Source of the DNA: Thalassovita gelatinovora
GTDB lineage: Bacteria > Pseudomonadota > Alphaproteobacteria > Rhodobacterales > Rhodobacteraceae
Direction of reading: 5' to 3'
DNA length: 64,000 bases
Assembly (NCBI RefSeq): GCF_001458355.1
Contig: NZ_CYSA01000018.1
Location: 1 to 64,000, forward strand
The notes below the pieces were generated by a model, which did no database searches, had not been told where the DNA came from, and was given only the letters and a program-made list of their open reading frames with translations. Positions 54,455 through 63,703 of this stretch are shown one piece after another. Position 1 is the stretch's first letter. Every line of letters begins with the position of its first letter. A program made the position numbers and the translations under genes.

Positions 54455-55498
54455 CTAGTACGGCATCGGGTGTTGTTTATGCACCCGGTCCAGTTCGGCC
54501 ATCACGTCATCGTCAAGCACCAGTTCGTCAGCGTCGAAAACATGTTCAAGCTGCGCCATGGTCGTGGCCCCGAAAATGACCGAAGTCATGAAAGGCCGCT
54601 GCCGCGCCCAGGCGATCGCCATATGCACCGGGTCCAGCCCGTGGCTTTGCGCCACTTGTAAATAGGCGGCGACGGCAGGGAACACCCGTTCCGTTTTGCG
54701 CCCGCCCAGTTCCGGCACCAGCGACATGCGCGACCCTGCGGGCACCGCGCCATGCTGGTACTTGCCGCTCAGCAATCCGGCGGCAAGCGGCGAAAAGCAA
54801 ATCAGACCGACATCTTCATTCGCCGTCACCTCGGCCAGATCGGTATCGAAAAGCCGGCACAGCAACGAATATTCGTTCTGGATCGTCGCCGGGCGCGGTC
54901 CGCCGGTCCTGTCGGCGGTCTGGCACCACATCGTCGTGCCCCAGGCGCTTTCGTTGGACAGGCCGAAATGGCGGATATTGCCCTTCTCGACCTGTTGCTG
55001 CAACGCGCCCAGCGCGTCTTCCATATGGGCAATCGTGTCGGCCCGGTTTTGTGTCGACGGATCATAACGCCAGTTCTTGCGGAACATGTAGGAGCCGCGA
55101 TTGGGCCAATGGAACTGATACAGATCGATGCAATCGGTTTTCAGCCGCCGCAGCGATCCTTCCACCGCCTGCGGAATGGATTGCGCCGAAATCGGTGCGC
55201 CGTCGCGGGCATGGGCCCCGTCACCGGAATGTTTGGTCGCCAGAATGAAATCAGCGCGCCGCACCGGATTGGCCGCAATCCAGTCACCGATGATTTCTTC
55301 GGTCCGACCGACGGTTTCCTTGCGCACCGGGTTGACCGGATACATTTCGGCGGTGTCGATGAAATTGATCCCCCGATCCAGCGCCAGATCAATCTGCGCA
55401 TGGGCTTGGGGCGGTTCGGTCTGGGTGCCGAATGTCATCGTACCCAGACACAGGTCCGTCACCATCAGGCCGGTCCGGCCCAGTGGATTTTTTTTCAT
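54455..55498 (-). CDS. Aldo/keto reductase (Tas-like)
   Basis: The 347-residue TIM-barrel NADPH-dependent oxidoreductase has LGRTGLMVTDLCLGTMTFG near the start, INFIDTAEMYP (catalytic Asp and Tyr), ILATKHSG (Lys) and LYQFHWPNRG (His), the four catalytic residues of the aldo/keto reductase family. C-terminal elements include WARQRPFMTSVIFGATTM, where NADPH binds. It reduces unknown aldehydes or ketones. It is 78 bp downstream of the EamA gene's start-side neighbour on the same strand as the DsrE-like gene. Confidence 0.92.
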   Translation of the reverse strand: MKKNPLGRTGLMVTDLCLGTMTFGTQTEPPQAHAQIDLALDRGINFIDTAEMYPVNPVRKETVGRTEEIIGDWIAANPVRRADFILATKHSGDGAHARDGAPISAQSIPQAVEGSLRRLKTDCIDLYQFHWPNRGSYMFRKNWRYDPSTQNRADTIAHMEDALGALQQQVEKGNIRHFGLSNESAWGTTMWCQTADRTGGPRPATIQNEYSLLCRLFDTDLAEVTANEDVGLICFSPLAAGLLSGKYQHGAVPAGSRMSLVPELGGRKTERVFPAVAAYLQVAQSHGLDPVHMAIAWARQRPFMTSVIFGATTMAQLEHVFDADELVLDDDVMAELDRVHKQHPMPY

Positions 55499-55580
55499 AT
55501 CGCTGCTCCCTCGTGTCGCGTTGGGCGCAGGATAACCCGCCCGGTCGAAAAGACCAGACGGGCCGTATCAAGTTTTGCGA

Positions 55581-56012
55581 TCAGGGCCGCACGTAGCTGT
55601 ATCCCTGTTCCTGCAATTCGATCAGCCGCACCACGCCCGACGGCACCACGACGGCTTCGCTCATCACCTCGACATCCTTGCCCATCTTTTTGCTCATGTT
55701 GCGCAGGGTATTGGCGCAGGCAGAGAATTTGAGGTGCTCGTGTTCCAACGACATTGCCGATATCCGATCCGCGACCGGGCTTCTGCCATCAAGAAACATC
55801 ACCAAGCCGGGGCCATAGGCGACCACTTCGATTTCAACCGTATCCCCCTGAGTTTCATAGTATTTCGCAACGTTCTGAACGTTGTTTAGCGCCATGTTCA
55901 AAACCCGGGGGTCGCCGTCATCGACATGCACGGCCACTTTGTGAACCACACCTTCTGCCCAGACCCCCAACGGGGCACAGGCCAATGCGGCTGCGAGAAC
56001 CAGTTTTTTCAT
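55581..56012 (-). CDS. Exported DsrE/DsrF-like protein
   Basis: The 143-residue product has a signal peptide (MKKLVLAAALACAPLGVWAE) and a DsrE-like alpha/beta domain: HKVAVHVDDGDPRVLNMALN, EIEVVAYGPGLVMFL, LKFSACANTLRNMSKK, VVPSGVVRLIELQEQGY. DsrE proteins bind or transfer sulfur or act as small-protein adaptors; here a single cysteine in FSACANTL lies at the position of the active cysteine in related proteins. The periplasmic location is notable. GGAGG-like AGGGAGG precedes the start. Confidence 0.85.
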   Translation of the reverse strand: MKKLVLAAALACAPLGVWAEGVVHKVAVHVDDGDPRVLNMALNNVQNVAKYYETQGDTVEIEVVAYGPGLVMFLDGRSPVADRISAMSLEHEHLKFSACANTLRNMSKKMGKDVEVMSEAVVVPSGVVRLIELQEQGYSYVRP

Positions 56013-56181
56013 GTGTTTCCTCCCTACATGAAGCTTCACTATACCCGAATATCTGCACAAATCATGATATTTTGTTTTGTTATCCACCCTGCCGGACCGG
56101 CGTTCAGGCGCAAACTGGGCGCTGGAACACCATCCGAGCTTGCGTTAAAGGGATCGTGAAACGCAGGAAGGGCATCGGTAA

Positions 56182-57951
56182 ATGGCACGGCATCTGATCA
56201 CCTCGGCAATCCCATATATCAACGGGATCAAGCATCTGGGCAATCTTGTGGGCAGCCAGCTGCCGGCGGATCTGTTTGCCCGCTACCAGCGCGCCCGCGG
56301 CAACGAAGTCATGTTCATCTGTGCCACTGACGAACATGGCACCCCGGCCGAACTGGCCGCCACCAAGGCCGGTCAGCCGGTGGCGGATTATTGCGCCGAA
56401 ATGCATCTGGTACAGGCGCAGATCGCCGAAGGCTTCGGGTTGAGCTTCGATCATTTCGGCCGTTCGTCAAGCGAAGCGAACAAGATGCTGACCCAGCATT
56501 TCGCTGTAAAGCTTTACGAAAACGGCCTGATCGAAGAGCGCTCTGAGACCCAGATGTATTCGCCCACCGACGGGCGTTTTCTGCCTGATCGCTATATCGA
56601 AGGCACCTGTCCCAATTGCGGTTTTGAAAGTGCGCGGGGCGATCAATGCGATAACTGCACCAAGCAACTTGATCCCGTCGACCTGATCAAGCCGCATTCC
56701 ACCATTTCCGGCGCCACCGACCTGGAAATGCGAGAAACCAAACACCTCTACCTACTGCAATCCAAGATGAAGGATCAGCTTGAGGACTGGATCGACACCC
56801 GCGAAGGATGGCCGATCCTGACCACCTCGATCGCCAAGAAATGGCTGACCGACGGCGACGGGTTGCAGGATCGCGGCATCACCCGCGATCTGAGCTGGGG
56901 CGTCCCGGCGCAATTCGACGGCGCACCATGGAACGGCATGGACGGCAAGGTCTTCTATGTCTGGTTCGACGCGCCGATCGAATATATCGCCTGCGCACAG
57001 GAATGGGTCGATGCGGACAAGGGCAACGATTGGGAACGCTGGTGGCGCACCGACAAGGGTGCCGAGGACGTGACCTATACCCAGTTCATGGGCAAGGATA
57101 ACGTGCCGTTCCACACCCTGTCCTTCCCGGCCACCATTCTGGGTTCGAATGAGCCGTGGAAGCTGGTCGATTATATCAAGTCGTTCAATTATCTGAATTA
57201 CGACGGCGGCCAGTTCTCTACTTCGCGCGGACGCGGCGTGTTCATGGATCAGGCCTTGGATATCCTGCCGGCGGATTACTGGCGCTGGTGGCTGCTTAGC
57301 CACGCGCCGGAAAGTTCGGACGCCGAATTCACCTGGGAAAATTTTCAGGTGTCGGTGAACAAGGATCTGGCCGACGTGCTGGGCAATTTCGTCAGCCGGA
57401 TCACCAAGTTCTGCCGCTCGAAATTCGGCGAAGAAGTGCCGAAAGGCGGGGCTACTGCTGCGGAATCAGCAAAATCAACTGATTCACATGGCCATTGGCT
57501 GGTCTTTAGTATCGCCAAACTCCTCGCAGAGTATGAAGATCAAATGCAGCATATGGAGGTCAGGAAAGCGGCTCATACCCTTCGCACGATTTGGGCTACG
57601 GGAAATGAATACCTGCAACAATTTGCACCTTGGTCAGTATATAAAGAAGACCCTGCGGCAGCGGCAGAGATCATTAGGTTTTCTTTGAATTTGGCCCGTC
57701 TTTTCGCCGTGCTGTCGAAGCCTTTCATTCCAAGCACTTCAGAAAAAATACTTCGGGATTTGAACTGTCCCGACGCGGGCTGGCCCCGAGAGAACAACTC
57801 AGAAGAAAAATTGCGAGCGAATGCTGTAATTGAAGCTCTGTCCGCGCTGCCTGCCGGTCACAGCTTCACCGTGCCCGACGTGCTGTTTGCCAAGATCACC
57901 GACGAACAGCGCGAAGAGTGGCAGCAAAGGTTCGCCGGGGTGCGGGACTAG
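56182..57951 (+). CDS. metG: Methionyl-tRNA synthetase with a low-GC internal block
   Basis: The 589-residue class I synthetase has [20 protein letters not shown] (HIGH-like motif), the [10 protein letters not shown] segment, a zinc-binding insert [17 protein letters not shown], the KMSKS-equivalent QFSTSRGRG and an anticodon-binding helical domain. It charges tRNA-Met and initiator tRNA. DNA from about 57463 to 57840 (residues about 428-553, anticodon-binding domain) has only about 48% GC (173 of 360 bases in 57481-57840) against 55-65% in flanking blocks, with AGG and A/T-ending codons. This block may come from recombination. The frame is intact and about 15 residues longer than I expect for relatives. 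Confidence 0.93.
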   Translation: MARHLITSAIPYINGIKHLGNLVGSQLPADLFARYQRARGNEVMFICATDEHGTPAELAATKAGQPVADYCAEMHLVQAQIAEGFGLSFDHFGRSSSEANKMLTQHFAVKLYENGLIEERSETQMYSPTDGRFLPDRYIEGTCPNCGFESARGDQCDNCTKQLDPVDLIKPHSTISGATDLEMRETKHLYLLQSKMKDQLEDWIDTREGWPILTTSIAKKWLTDGDGLQDRGITRDLSWGVPAQFDGAPWNGMDGKVFYVWFDAPIEYIACAQEWVDADKGNDWERWWRTDKGAEDVTYTQFMGKDNVPFHTLSFPATILGSNEPWKLVDYIKSFNYLNYDGGQFSTSRGRGVFMDQALDILPADYWRWWLLSHAPESSDAEFTWENFQVSVNKDLADVLGNFVSRITKFCRSKFGEEVPKGGATAAESAKSTDSHGHWLVFSIAKLLAEYEDQMQHMEVRKAAHTLRTIWATGNEYLQQFAPWSVYKEDPAAAAEIIRFSLNLARLFAVLSKPFIPSTSEKILRDLNCPDAGWPRENNSEEKLRANAVIEALSALPAGHSFTVPDVLFAKITDEQREEWQQRFAGVRD

Positions 57952-58257
57952 GTTCATCGCCTTGATCGCCTGACGCGGACGGAGGGTCGCGCCCTCCCTC
58001 GGGCGGGCGCATCAAACCTTTGTGGTCTGTAGTTTATCTTGAAGCCCCGAACGCCGCCTGAACGGTACGCCACATCGCCAATGCGCCCTCCCAAGGGGGA
58101 GGGAGGGCGCCGCCCGGCGGCGCATAGCGCCTTGTTCCGGGCCAAAACGGCAAAGACGGCACGTCATGCATCCCGCTTCAACAGAAACCGCTCTGGTGCC
58201 CTTGGCCCTGACGCGGAAACATGCAAACTCCCCCGGAAACGAGAGGGAGTTTTTTTC
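57952..58257. other. 306-bp intergenic leader with clustered GC-rich inverted repeats
   Basis: No gene is supported here. The stretch holds GGAGGG..CCCTCC (57981-57997), GCGCCC..GGGCGC (57989-58010), the dyad GCGCCCTCCC / GGGAGGGCGC (58083-58092 and 58101-58110) and, just before the next start codon, a terminator-like hairpin. The first dyads may end metG transcription; the last one lies on the ribosome site of the IlvB-like gene. Confidence 0.5.
58225..58256 (+). promoter_or_regulatory. Terminator-like hairpin covering the ribosome binding site of the IlvB-like gene
   Basis: AAACTCCC (58225-58232) pairs with GGGAGTTT (58245-58252), leaving a 12-base loop, and is followed by T7 at 58250-58256 and then ATG at 58258. 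The Shine-Dalgarno segment GAGAGGGAG overlaps the 3' arm. This could be an attenuator or a translation switch. Confidence 0.5.
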
Positions 58258-59793
58258 ATGAACGGCGCAGAAAGCCTTGTCCAATCCTTGCTGGCGGCTG
58301 GAATCGATACCTGTTTTGCCAATCCCGGCACCAGCGAGATGCATTTCGTGTCCGCCCTGGATCGCCATCCCGGCATGCGCTGCGTGCTGGGCCTGTTCGA
58401 GGGCGTGGTGACCGGCGCCGCCGACGGCTATGGCCGGATGATGGACAAACCCGCCGTTACCCTGATGCATTGCGGGCCGGGTCTAAGCAACGGCATGGCC
58501 AACCTGCACAACGCGCGCCGCGCCAACACGCCGGTGCTGAACCTGATCGGGGATCAGGCGACCTCGATTGTGCATCTCGATCCGCCGTTGGCCGCCGACA
58601 CCACCGCCTTGGCCAGCAGCCTGTCGGTCTGGACCCGCCGGTCGGTCGATCCTGCCCGCGTCGCCGCCGACGCGATGGAAGGTGTGCGCGCCAGCATGGA
58701 AGCCCCCGGCGTGGCCAGCCTGATCCTGCCTTCGGACACCGCCTGGACCGAAGGCGGCCAAATCGCCGCCTACCTGCCCCCCGCTCCCCCCACCGGCCCG
58801 ACCGGGTTGGCGGTGGACCGCGCTGCGCAGATGCTGACGAATGGCAAAAAAACCGTGCTGTTGCTATCCAACCGGGCGCTGCGCGAAGCGCCTTTGAAAA
58901 TTGCCGGGCGCATCGCGCACAAGACCGGCGCACGGCTGATGACCCTGTCGCAGATCCCCCGCCTGCAGGCCGGGCTGGGCCGGGTGCCGATTGAACGCAT
59001 TCCCTATAACGTCGACCTGTCGATCAAGGCGCTGGAAGGCGTGGAACAGATCATCCAGATCGGCGCACGCGAACCGGTCAATTTCTTCGCCTATCCGGAC
59101 AAGCCCAACGTGCCGATGTCCGAGGGCTGCACCTGCCACATGGTCACCCGCCCCGATCAGGATCACATGGCGGCGCTCGACGCGATTGCCGACGCCGTGA
59201 AGGCGACCGAAGAGGCCCCGCTGCCCGCCGCCCCCGATCACGGTCGGCTGAGCGGTGCGATCACCCCCGAATCCCTTGGGGCCGCGATCAACCAGAACCT
59301 GCCGGACAATGCGATCATCGTGGATGAAAGCGTCAGCTTCGGGCGGGCGCTGCTGCCATCCTTCACCACCGCGAAACCGCATGATTACCTGCACCTGAAC
59401 GGCGGCGCGATCGGGCTGGGCATCCCAATGGCGACGGGGGCGGCCGTGGCCGCACCGGGCCGGCGCGTGGTGGCATTGCAGGCCGACGGATCGGCGCTTT
59501 ATACCTTGCAGGGGTTGTGGACGCAGGCGCGCGAAGGGCTGGATGTGACCACCGTGATCCTGTCGAACCGGCGTTATGCGATCCTGCAAGGCGAAATGAC
59601 TGCCGTGGGCGCCAATCTGGGCCCGGCAGCGCAGGAGCTGTTCAACCTCGACCGTCCCGCCACCGATTGGCAGGCCATCGCCAAAGGCTTCGGCATTCCG
59701 GCGACACAAGCGGCGGATATGGAAAGCTTCGTCACCCAGCTCAACCGCGCCAATGCGGGCGACGGACCTCGACTGATCGAATTGATGATCTGA
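58258..59793 (+). CDS. IlvB-like thiamine-diphosphate-dependent enzyme
   Basis: The 511-residue product has the three-domain TPP fold of the acetolactate synthase/benzoylformate decarboxylase superfamily. The N-terminal pyrimidine domain has GLFEGVVTGAADGYGRMMDK with the catalytic Glu48. A central domain follows, then a PP domain where the GDG motif reads ADGSALYTLQGLW (409-421), ending ILSNRRYAIL. It is annotated in relatives as acetolactate synthase large subunit, but it is shorter than true IlvB, has no adjacent IlvN, and its real reaction is unknown. ADG for GDG seems typical of this subfamily from memory. The upstream hairpin overlaps its ribosome site. Confidence 0.85.
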   Translation: MNGAESLVQSLLAAGIDTCFANPGTSEMHFVSALDRHPGMRCVLGLFEGVVTGAADGYGRMMDKPAVTLMHCGPGLSNGMANLHNARRANTPVLNLIGDQATSIVHLDPPLAADTTALASSLSVWTRRSVDPARVAADAMEGVRASMEAPGVASLILPSDTAWTEGGQIAAYLPPAPPTGPTGLAVDRAAQMLTNGKKTVLLLSNRALREAPLKIAGRIAHKTGARLMTLSQIPRLQAGLGRVPIERIPYNVDLSIKALEGVEQIIQIGAREPVNFFAYPDKPNVPMSEGCTCHMVTRPDQDHMAALDAIADAVKATEEAPLPAAPDHGRLSGAITPESLGAAINQNLPDNAIIVDESVSFGRALLPSFTTAKPHDYLHLNGGAIGLGIPMATGAAVAAPGRRVVALQADGSALYTLQGLWTQAREGLDVTTVILSNRRYAILQGEMTAVGANLGPAAQELFNLDRPATDWQAIAKGFGIPATQAADMESFVTQLNRANAGDGPRLIELMI

Positions 59794-59800
59794 CAAAAGA

Positions 59801-59827
59801 AAACCCGCCGGACCGGCGGGTTTTTTT
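59801..59827 (+). terminator. Intrinsic terminator of the IlvB-like gene
   Basis: AAACCCGCCG pairs with CGGCGGGTTT around a GAC loop (59801-59823) and runs into TTTTTTT. It lies 8 bp past the stop codon and 22 bp before the convergent yjdM stop. Confidence 0.92.
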
Positions 59828-59848
59828 GTTTCGCTCTAAGCGGCTTGA

Positions 59849-60364
59849 TCAGCTTTTCTTCACGAACTGGGTCAGGATCACGATGCGCTGACCTTCGACC
59901 CGGCCTTCGATATGACCCTCGTTATCGGCAACAAGGGAAATATTGCGCACCGGGGTGCCACGCTTGGCGGTAAAACCGGCACCCTTGACCGGCAGGTCCT
60001 TGATCAGGACCACGCTGTCGCCCTGCGAAAGCACCGCGCCGTTGCTGTCACGGTGGATGATTTCGGGTTCGGTGGAAAGACCGGCTTCGGCCCATTCCAT
60101 CACTTCGGGTTCCAGATAGGCGATGTCCAGCAGATCGCGCGCCCAAGCGGCATCCAGATTGTGCAGCATCCGCCAAGCCAGAACCTGAACCGCAGGTTCG
60201 GTCGACCAGATCGCGTCATTCAGGCATTTCCAATGCGGCGCATCTTCGGCCCCGTTTTGCACCCCGTCGGCGCAAGTGGCGCAGAGCATCACGCTATCGT
60301 CACGCGGGGCAACCTGAACAGGTTGCGTTTCGGCAGCACCACAGAATGCGCATGCATCAGTCAT
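59849..60364 (-). CDS. yjdM: PhnA/YjdM-type zinc-ribbon protein
   Basis: The 171-residue product has an N-terminal zinc ribbon (CAFCGAAETQPV, LCATCADG) and a central insert. The C-terminal PhnA domain reads VLSQGDSVVLIKDLPVKGAG, FTAKRGTPVRNISLVADNEG, and ends VILTQFVKKS, close to E. coli YjdM (formerly PhnA). Despite the old name it is not a phosphonoacetate hydrolase; function unknown. It is 67 bp downstream of glpK on the same strand but likely a separate unit, and convergent with the IlvB-like gene. Confidence 0.88.
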   Translation of the reverse strand: MTDACAFCGAAETQPVQVAPRDDSVMLCATCADGVQNGAEDAPHWKCLNDAIWSTEPAVQVLAWRMLHNLDAAWARDLLDIAYLEPEVMEWAEAGLSTEPEIIHRDSNGAVLSQGDSVVLIKDLPVKGAGFTAKRGTPVRNISLVADNEGHIEGRVEGQRIVILTQFVKKS

Positions 60365-60431
60365 CGGAATTTCCTTTCATTTGGGTTGCCTGCTTATCCG
60401 CCTTGATCCCGGTCTTGTCTAGATGCCCGCA

Positions 60432-61931
60432 TCAGGCGGAAGGAACGCCGATTGTCGCGGCAACCGCGGCCTGCCAACGCGCATAACGCCGATCGCGTTC
60501 GGACGGTTTCATCTGCGGTTCGAACTGGTCGGCCCGCGCCCATGTCGCGGCAAAGCCGTCCTGATCGGGATAAATCCCGGCCCGCATCCCCGCCAACCAC
60601 GCCGCACCCAGCGCGGTGGTTTCCAACACGCCCGGTCGATCGACCGGCGCACCCAGAATGTCGGCCAGAAATTGCATCGTCCAATCCGACGCCGCCATGC
60701 CGCCATCGACCCTGAGCGTGGTCTGGCCGGTTCCGCGCGCGGCAACCGGCCAATCGGCCTGCATCGCCTGCAACAAATCGCGGGTCTGGAAACCGACGCT
60801 TTCCAGCGCTGCACGGGCGAATTCGGCCGGGCCCGATCCGCGGGTCAGACCGAACACCGCCCCCCGGCAATCGGGTTGCCAATAGGGCGCACCAAGGCCG
60901 GTAAAGGCAGGCACGATCACCAAATCCTGCGCCGGATCGGCGGCTTCGGCCAGCGCCTGCGTCTGCGCCGCCTTGTCGATGATCCCCAAACCGTCACGCA
61001 GCCACTGCACCACCGCGCCCGCGATGAAGATTGACCCTTCCAGCGCATAGGTGGGTTTGCCGTCCAGTTGATAGGCAATCGTGGTCAACAGCCGGTTTTG
61101 CGACGGCACCGGCATATCGCCGGTATTGAGCAACGCAAAACAGCCGGTGCCATAGGTTGATTTCATCATCCCCGGCTGAAAACAGGCCTGACCGATGGTT
61201 GCGGCCTGCTGATCGCCGGCCACGCCCAGAATAGGAACCTCGGGGCCCAGAATATCGGTCACGCCGAAATCGGCGGCGCAATCGTGGACCTTTGGCAGCA
61301 TCGACATCGGGATGTCGAGCAAGCCGCAAATCTCGACGCTCCAGTCGCCTTTGTGAATGTCGTAAAGCATCGTGCGGGCGGCGTTGGTGGCATCAGTCGC
61401 ATGGATGCGGCCTTGGGTCAGGTTCCAGATCAGGAAACTGTCCACCGTGCCAAAGCGCAGCTTGCCTGCCTGCGCCCGGTCGCGGGCACCGTCGCAGTGA
61501 TCCAATATCCATTTCACCTTGGTGGCAGAAAAATACGGGTCCAGCAGCAGGCCAGTGGTGGCGCGAACCAAGTCTTCATGCCCGCCATCGCGCAAAGCGG
61601 CACAGGTATCGGCGGTGCGGCGATCCTGCCAAACGATGGCATTATAAAGTGGCACACCGGTTTCCGCGTCCCAGACCAGCGTGGTTTCCCGCTGATTGGT
61701 GATACCGATCGCGGCTAAGTGTGCGGCATCGATCCCGGTCTGCGCCAACACTTCGCGGGCGGTCTGCACCGTGGTCGCCCACAGGTCCGCCGGATCATGT
61801 TCAACCCAGCCCGAAGCCGGAAAATGCTGGGGAAATTCCTGTTGCGCCACCTGCACCACGCGCAGATCCTGGTCGAACAGGATCGCGCGGCTTGACGTGG
61901 TGCCCTGATCAATCGCCAGAACATAGTTCAT
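60432..61931 (-). CDS. glpK: Glycerol kinase
   Basis: The 499-residue FGGY-family kinase phosphorylates glycerol to glycerol 3-phosphate. It has [16 protein letters not shown] (phosphate motif 1), [23 protein letters not shown], the [13 protein letters not shown] segment, [33 protein letters not shown] and the C-terminal [20 protein letters not shown]. Length and motifs are those of standard GlpK. It is 56 bp downstream of glpD in the same operon. GlpF or other transport genes are not in the window. Confidence 0.96.
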   Translation of the reverse strand: MNYVLAIDQGTTSSRAILFDQDLRVVQVAQQEFPQHFPASGWVEHDPADLWATTVQTAREVLAQTGIDAAHLAAIGITNQRETTLVWDAETGVPLYNAIVWQDRRTADTCAALRDGGHEDLVRATTGLLLDPYFSATKVKWILDHCDGARDRAQAGKLRFGTVDSFLIWNLTQGRIHATDATNAARTMLYDIHKGDWSVEICGLLDIPMSMLPKVHDCAADFGVTDILGPEVPILGVAGDQQAATIGQACFQPGMMKSTYGTGCFALLNTGDMPVPSQNRLLTTIAYQLDGKPTYALEGSIFIAGAVVQWLRDGLGIIDKAAQTQALAEAADPAQDLVIVPAFTGLGAPYWQPDCRGAVFGLTRGSGPAEFARAALESVGFQTRDLLQAMQADWPVAARGTGQTTLRVDGGMAASDWTMQFLADILGAPVDRPGVLETTALGAAWLAGMRAGIYPDQDGFAATWARADQFEPQMKPSERDRRYARWQAAVAATIGVPSA

Positions 61932-61987
61932 TTCATCCCTCCCCCTTTGGCCACAGAGTGACCAATCCGCGCATCAGTTGCCAGCCC

Positions 61988-63544
61988 TCACAACTGCGCT
62001 TCGATCCAATCCTCGACCGCTGCCACCTGCCGGTCGTCCAGCCGCAGCCCCAGTTTCGAACGCCGCCACAGGACATCCGCCGCCCCTTGCGCGAATTCGC
62101 GGGTCAGCATCCAGCGCAGTTCGGCTTCGGTCAGGGTGGCACCGAAATCGTGGCCCAGATCGGCGGCGCTTCGGGCATCGCCCAATATCTGCGCCGCTTC
62201 GGTGCCATAGGCGCGGAACAACCGTTCGGCCCATTTTTCGGTTAGGAACGGATAGCGGCGGATCAGCGCCGCCTTGTGTTCTGCCACCTGTGTCACCGGC
62301 AGGTCGCCCCCCGGCAGCGCCACGCCCGCGGTCCATCCCGTCTGCGACGCGCCCAGAACCGGGGCCAGTTTTTCCAGCGCATGTTCGGCTAGTTTGCGAT
62401 AAGTGGTGATTTTGCCGCCAAAAACCGACAATAGCGGCGCGCCATCACGGTTCAGTTTCAGCACATAATCGCGCGTCGCCGATTGCGCCGTTCCGGCCCC
62501 ATCATCGTAAAGCGGCCGCACCCCGGAATAGGTCCAGACGATATCGTCCGCCGTCAATTGCGTTTTGAGATAGCCATTGGCGAAATCCAGCAGGTACTCG
62601 GTTTCCGTTTCGCTGATCCGGGCCGGATCATCGGGATCGGCATGGTCGGCGTCGGTGGTGCCGATCAGGGTGAAATCCTGTTCATAGGGAATGGCAAAGA
62701 TGATCCGCCCATCGTTGCCTTGCAAAAAATAGCATTTGTCATGATCAAACAGCCGGCGGGTGACGATATGACTGCCCCTAACCAGCCGGATCGTGGCCTG
62801 ACTGTCGACATGGGCGATATCAGACAGGGTTTCGCTGACCCACGGCCCTGCGGCATTGACCAGCGCCCGCGCCGTCACCTCTTGCGGCCCGGTTTCGGTT
62901 TGCAGGCTGATCCGCCACAGATCGTTGTCGCGCCGGGCCGCGACGACCTTGGTCCGGGTCATGACCTGCGCCCCGCGTGCGACGGCATCGCGGGCATTCA
63001 GCACCACCAACCGCGCATCATCGACCCAGCAATCGGAATATTCATAAGCCTTGGTGAACCGGTCCTGAAGCCCCTGCCCGACCGGATCGGTTGTCAAGTC
63101 CACCGCGCTGGTGCCCGGCAATATCTTGCGCCCGCCAAGATGATCATACAGCAACAGCCCGAACCGGATCATCCAGTTCGGCCGCCGCCCCTTCATCCAC
63201 GGCATGATAAGCGACAGCAACCGCGACGCCGGGGTTTCGCCGTCAAACCGCATGTCTTTGTGCAACGGCAACACGAAGCGCATCGGCCAACTGATATGCG
63301 GCATCGCCTGCAACAGCACTTCGCGTTCGATCAACGCTTCGCGGACCAGCCGCAATTCGAAATATTCCAGATAGCGCAGCCCGCCATGAAACAGCTTGGT
63401 CGAGGACGACGACGTCGCCTGTGCCAGATCGCCCATTTCCGCCAACCCAACCGACAACCCACGCCCCGCAGCGTCGCGGGCAATGCCACAGCCATTGATG
63501 CCGCCACCGATAATGAAAAGGTCAAAGGGTTCTGTTCCGGACAT
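61988..63544 (-). CDS. glpD: Aerobic glycerol-3-phosphate dehydrogenase
   Basis: The 518-residue FAD enzyme oxidises glycerol 3-phosphate to dihydroxyacetone phosphate at the membrane, feeding quinone. It has LFIIGGGINGCGIARDAAGR (FAD motif), TSSSSTKLFHGGLRYLE, ALVNAAGPWVSE and FAIPYEQDFTLIGTTDADH (the catalytic region), and the C-terminal LRWMLTREFAQGAADVLWRRSKLGL (quoted as LRWMLTREFAQGA and DVLWRRSK). The ATG at 63544 starts the FAD domain; the frame is open 20 codons upstream. It is divergent from glpR, with CGAAAA-type repeats between. Confidence 0.95.
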   Translation of the reverse strand: MSGTEPFDLFIIGGGINGCGIARDAAGRGLSVGLAEMGDLAQATSSSSTKLFHGGLRYLEYFELRLVREALIEREVLLQAMPHISWPMRFVLPLHKDMRFDGETPASRLLSLIMPWMKGRRPNWMIRFGLLLYDHLGGRKILPGTSAVDLTTDPVGQGLQDRFTKAYEYSDCWVDDARLVVLNARDAVARGAQVMTRTKVVAARRDNDLWRISLQTETGPQEVTARALVNAAGPWVSETLSDIAHVDSQATIRLVRGSHIVTRRLFDHDKCYFLQGNDGRIIFAIPYEQDFTLIGTTDADHADPDDPARISETETEYLLDFANGYLKTQLTADDIVWTYSGVRPLYDDGAGTAQSATRDYVLKLNRDGAPLLSVFGGKITTYRKLAEHALEKLAPVLGASQTGWTAGVALPGGDLPVTQVAEHKAALIRRYPFLTEKWAERLFRAYGTEAAQILGDARSAADLGHDFGATLTEAELRWMLTREFAQGAADVLWRRSKLGLRLDDRQVAAVEDWIEAQL

Positions 63545-63585
63545 GTCCGCGACTCGCCTTGGTTCCGTCTTATCTGTCTTGGGTT

Positions 63586-63619
63586 TCGAAAATGTTCGCG
63601 TCAAGTCGAAAACATTCGC
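63586..63619. promoter_or_regulatory. Two direct repeats in the glpD/glpR intergenic region (putative GlpR operators)
   Basis: TCGAAAATGTTCGC (63586-63599) and TCGAAAACATTCGC (63606-63619) differ at two positions and are spaced 20 bp start to start, two helical turns. Further CGAAAA-type boxes occur in inverse orientation near 63637-63646 and near 63685-63692. DeoR-type repressors such as GlpR use sites of this kind, so these boxes probably bind GlpR and shut off both genes without glycerol 3-phosphate. Confidence 0.6.
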
Positions 63620-63703
63620 TTATGCGCGATATATGACGTTTTCGCCGATTTTCCTTGCGCATACCGTGCAAAAAGGAAAAATAACGAAAAACGGACCGAA
63701 CAG

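Noticed and set aside
57981-58123. Repeat cluster after metG considered as a CRISPR-like or mobile element
   Set aside because: There are no regularly spaced identical repeats and no transposase; it looks like GC-rich terminator-type dyads.
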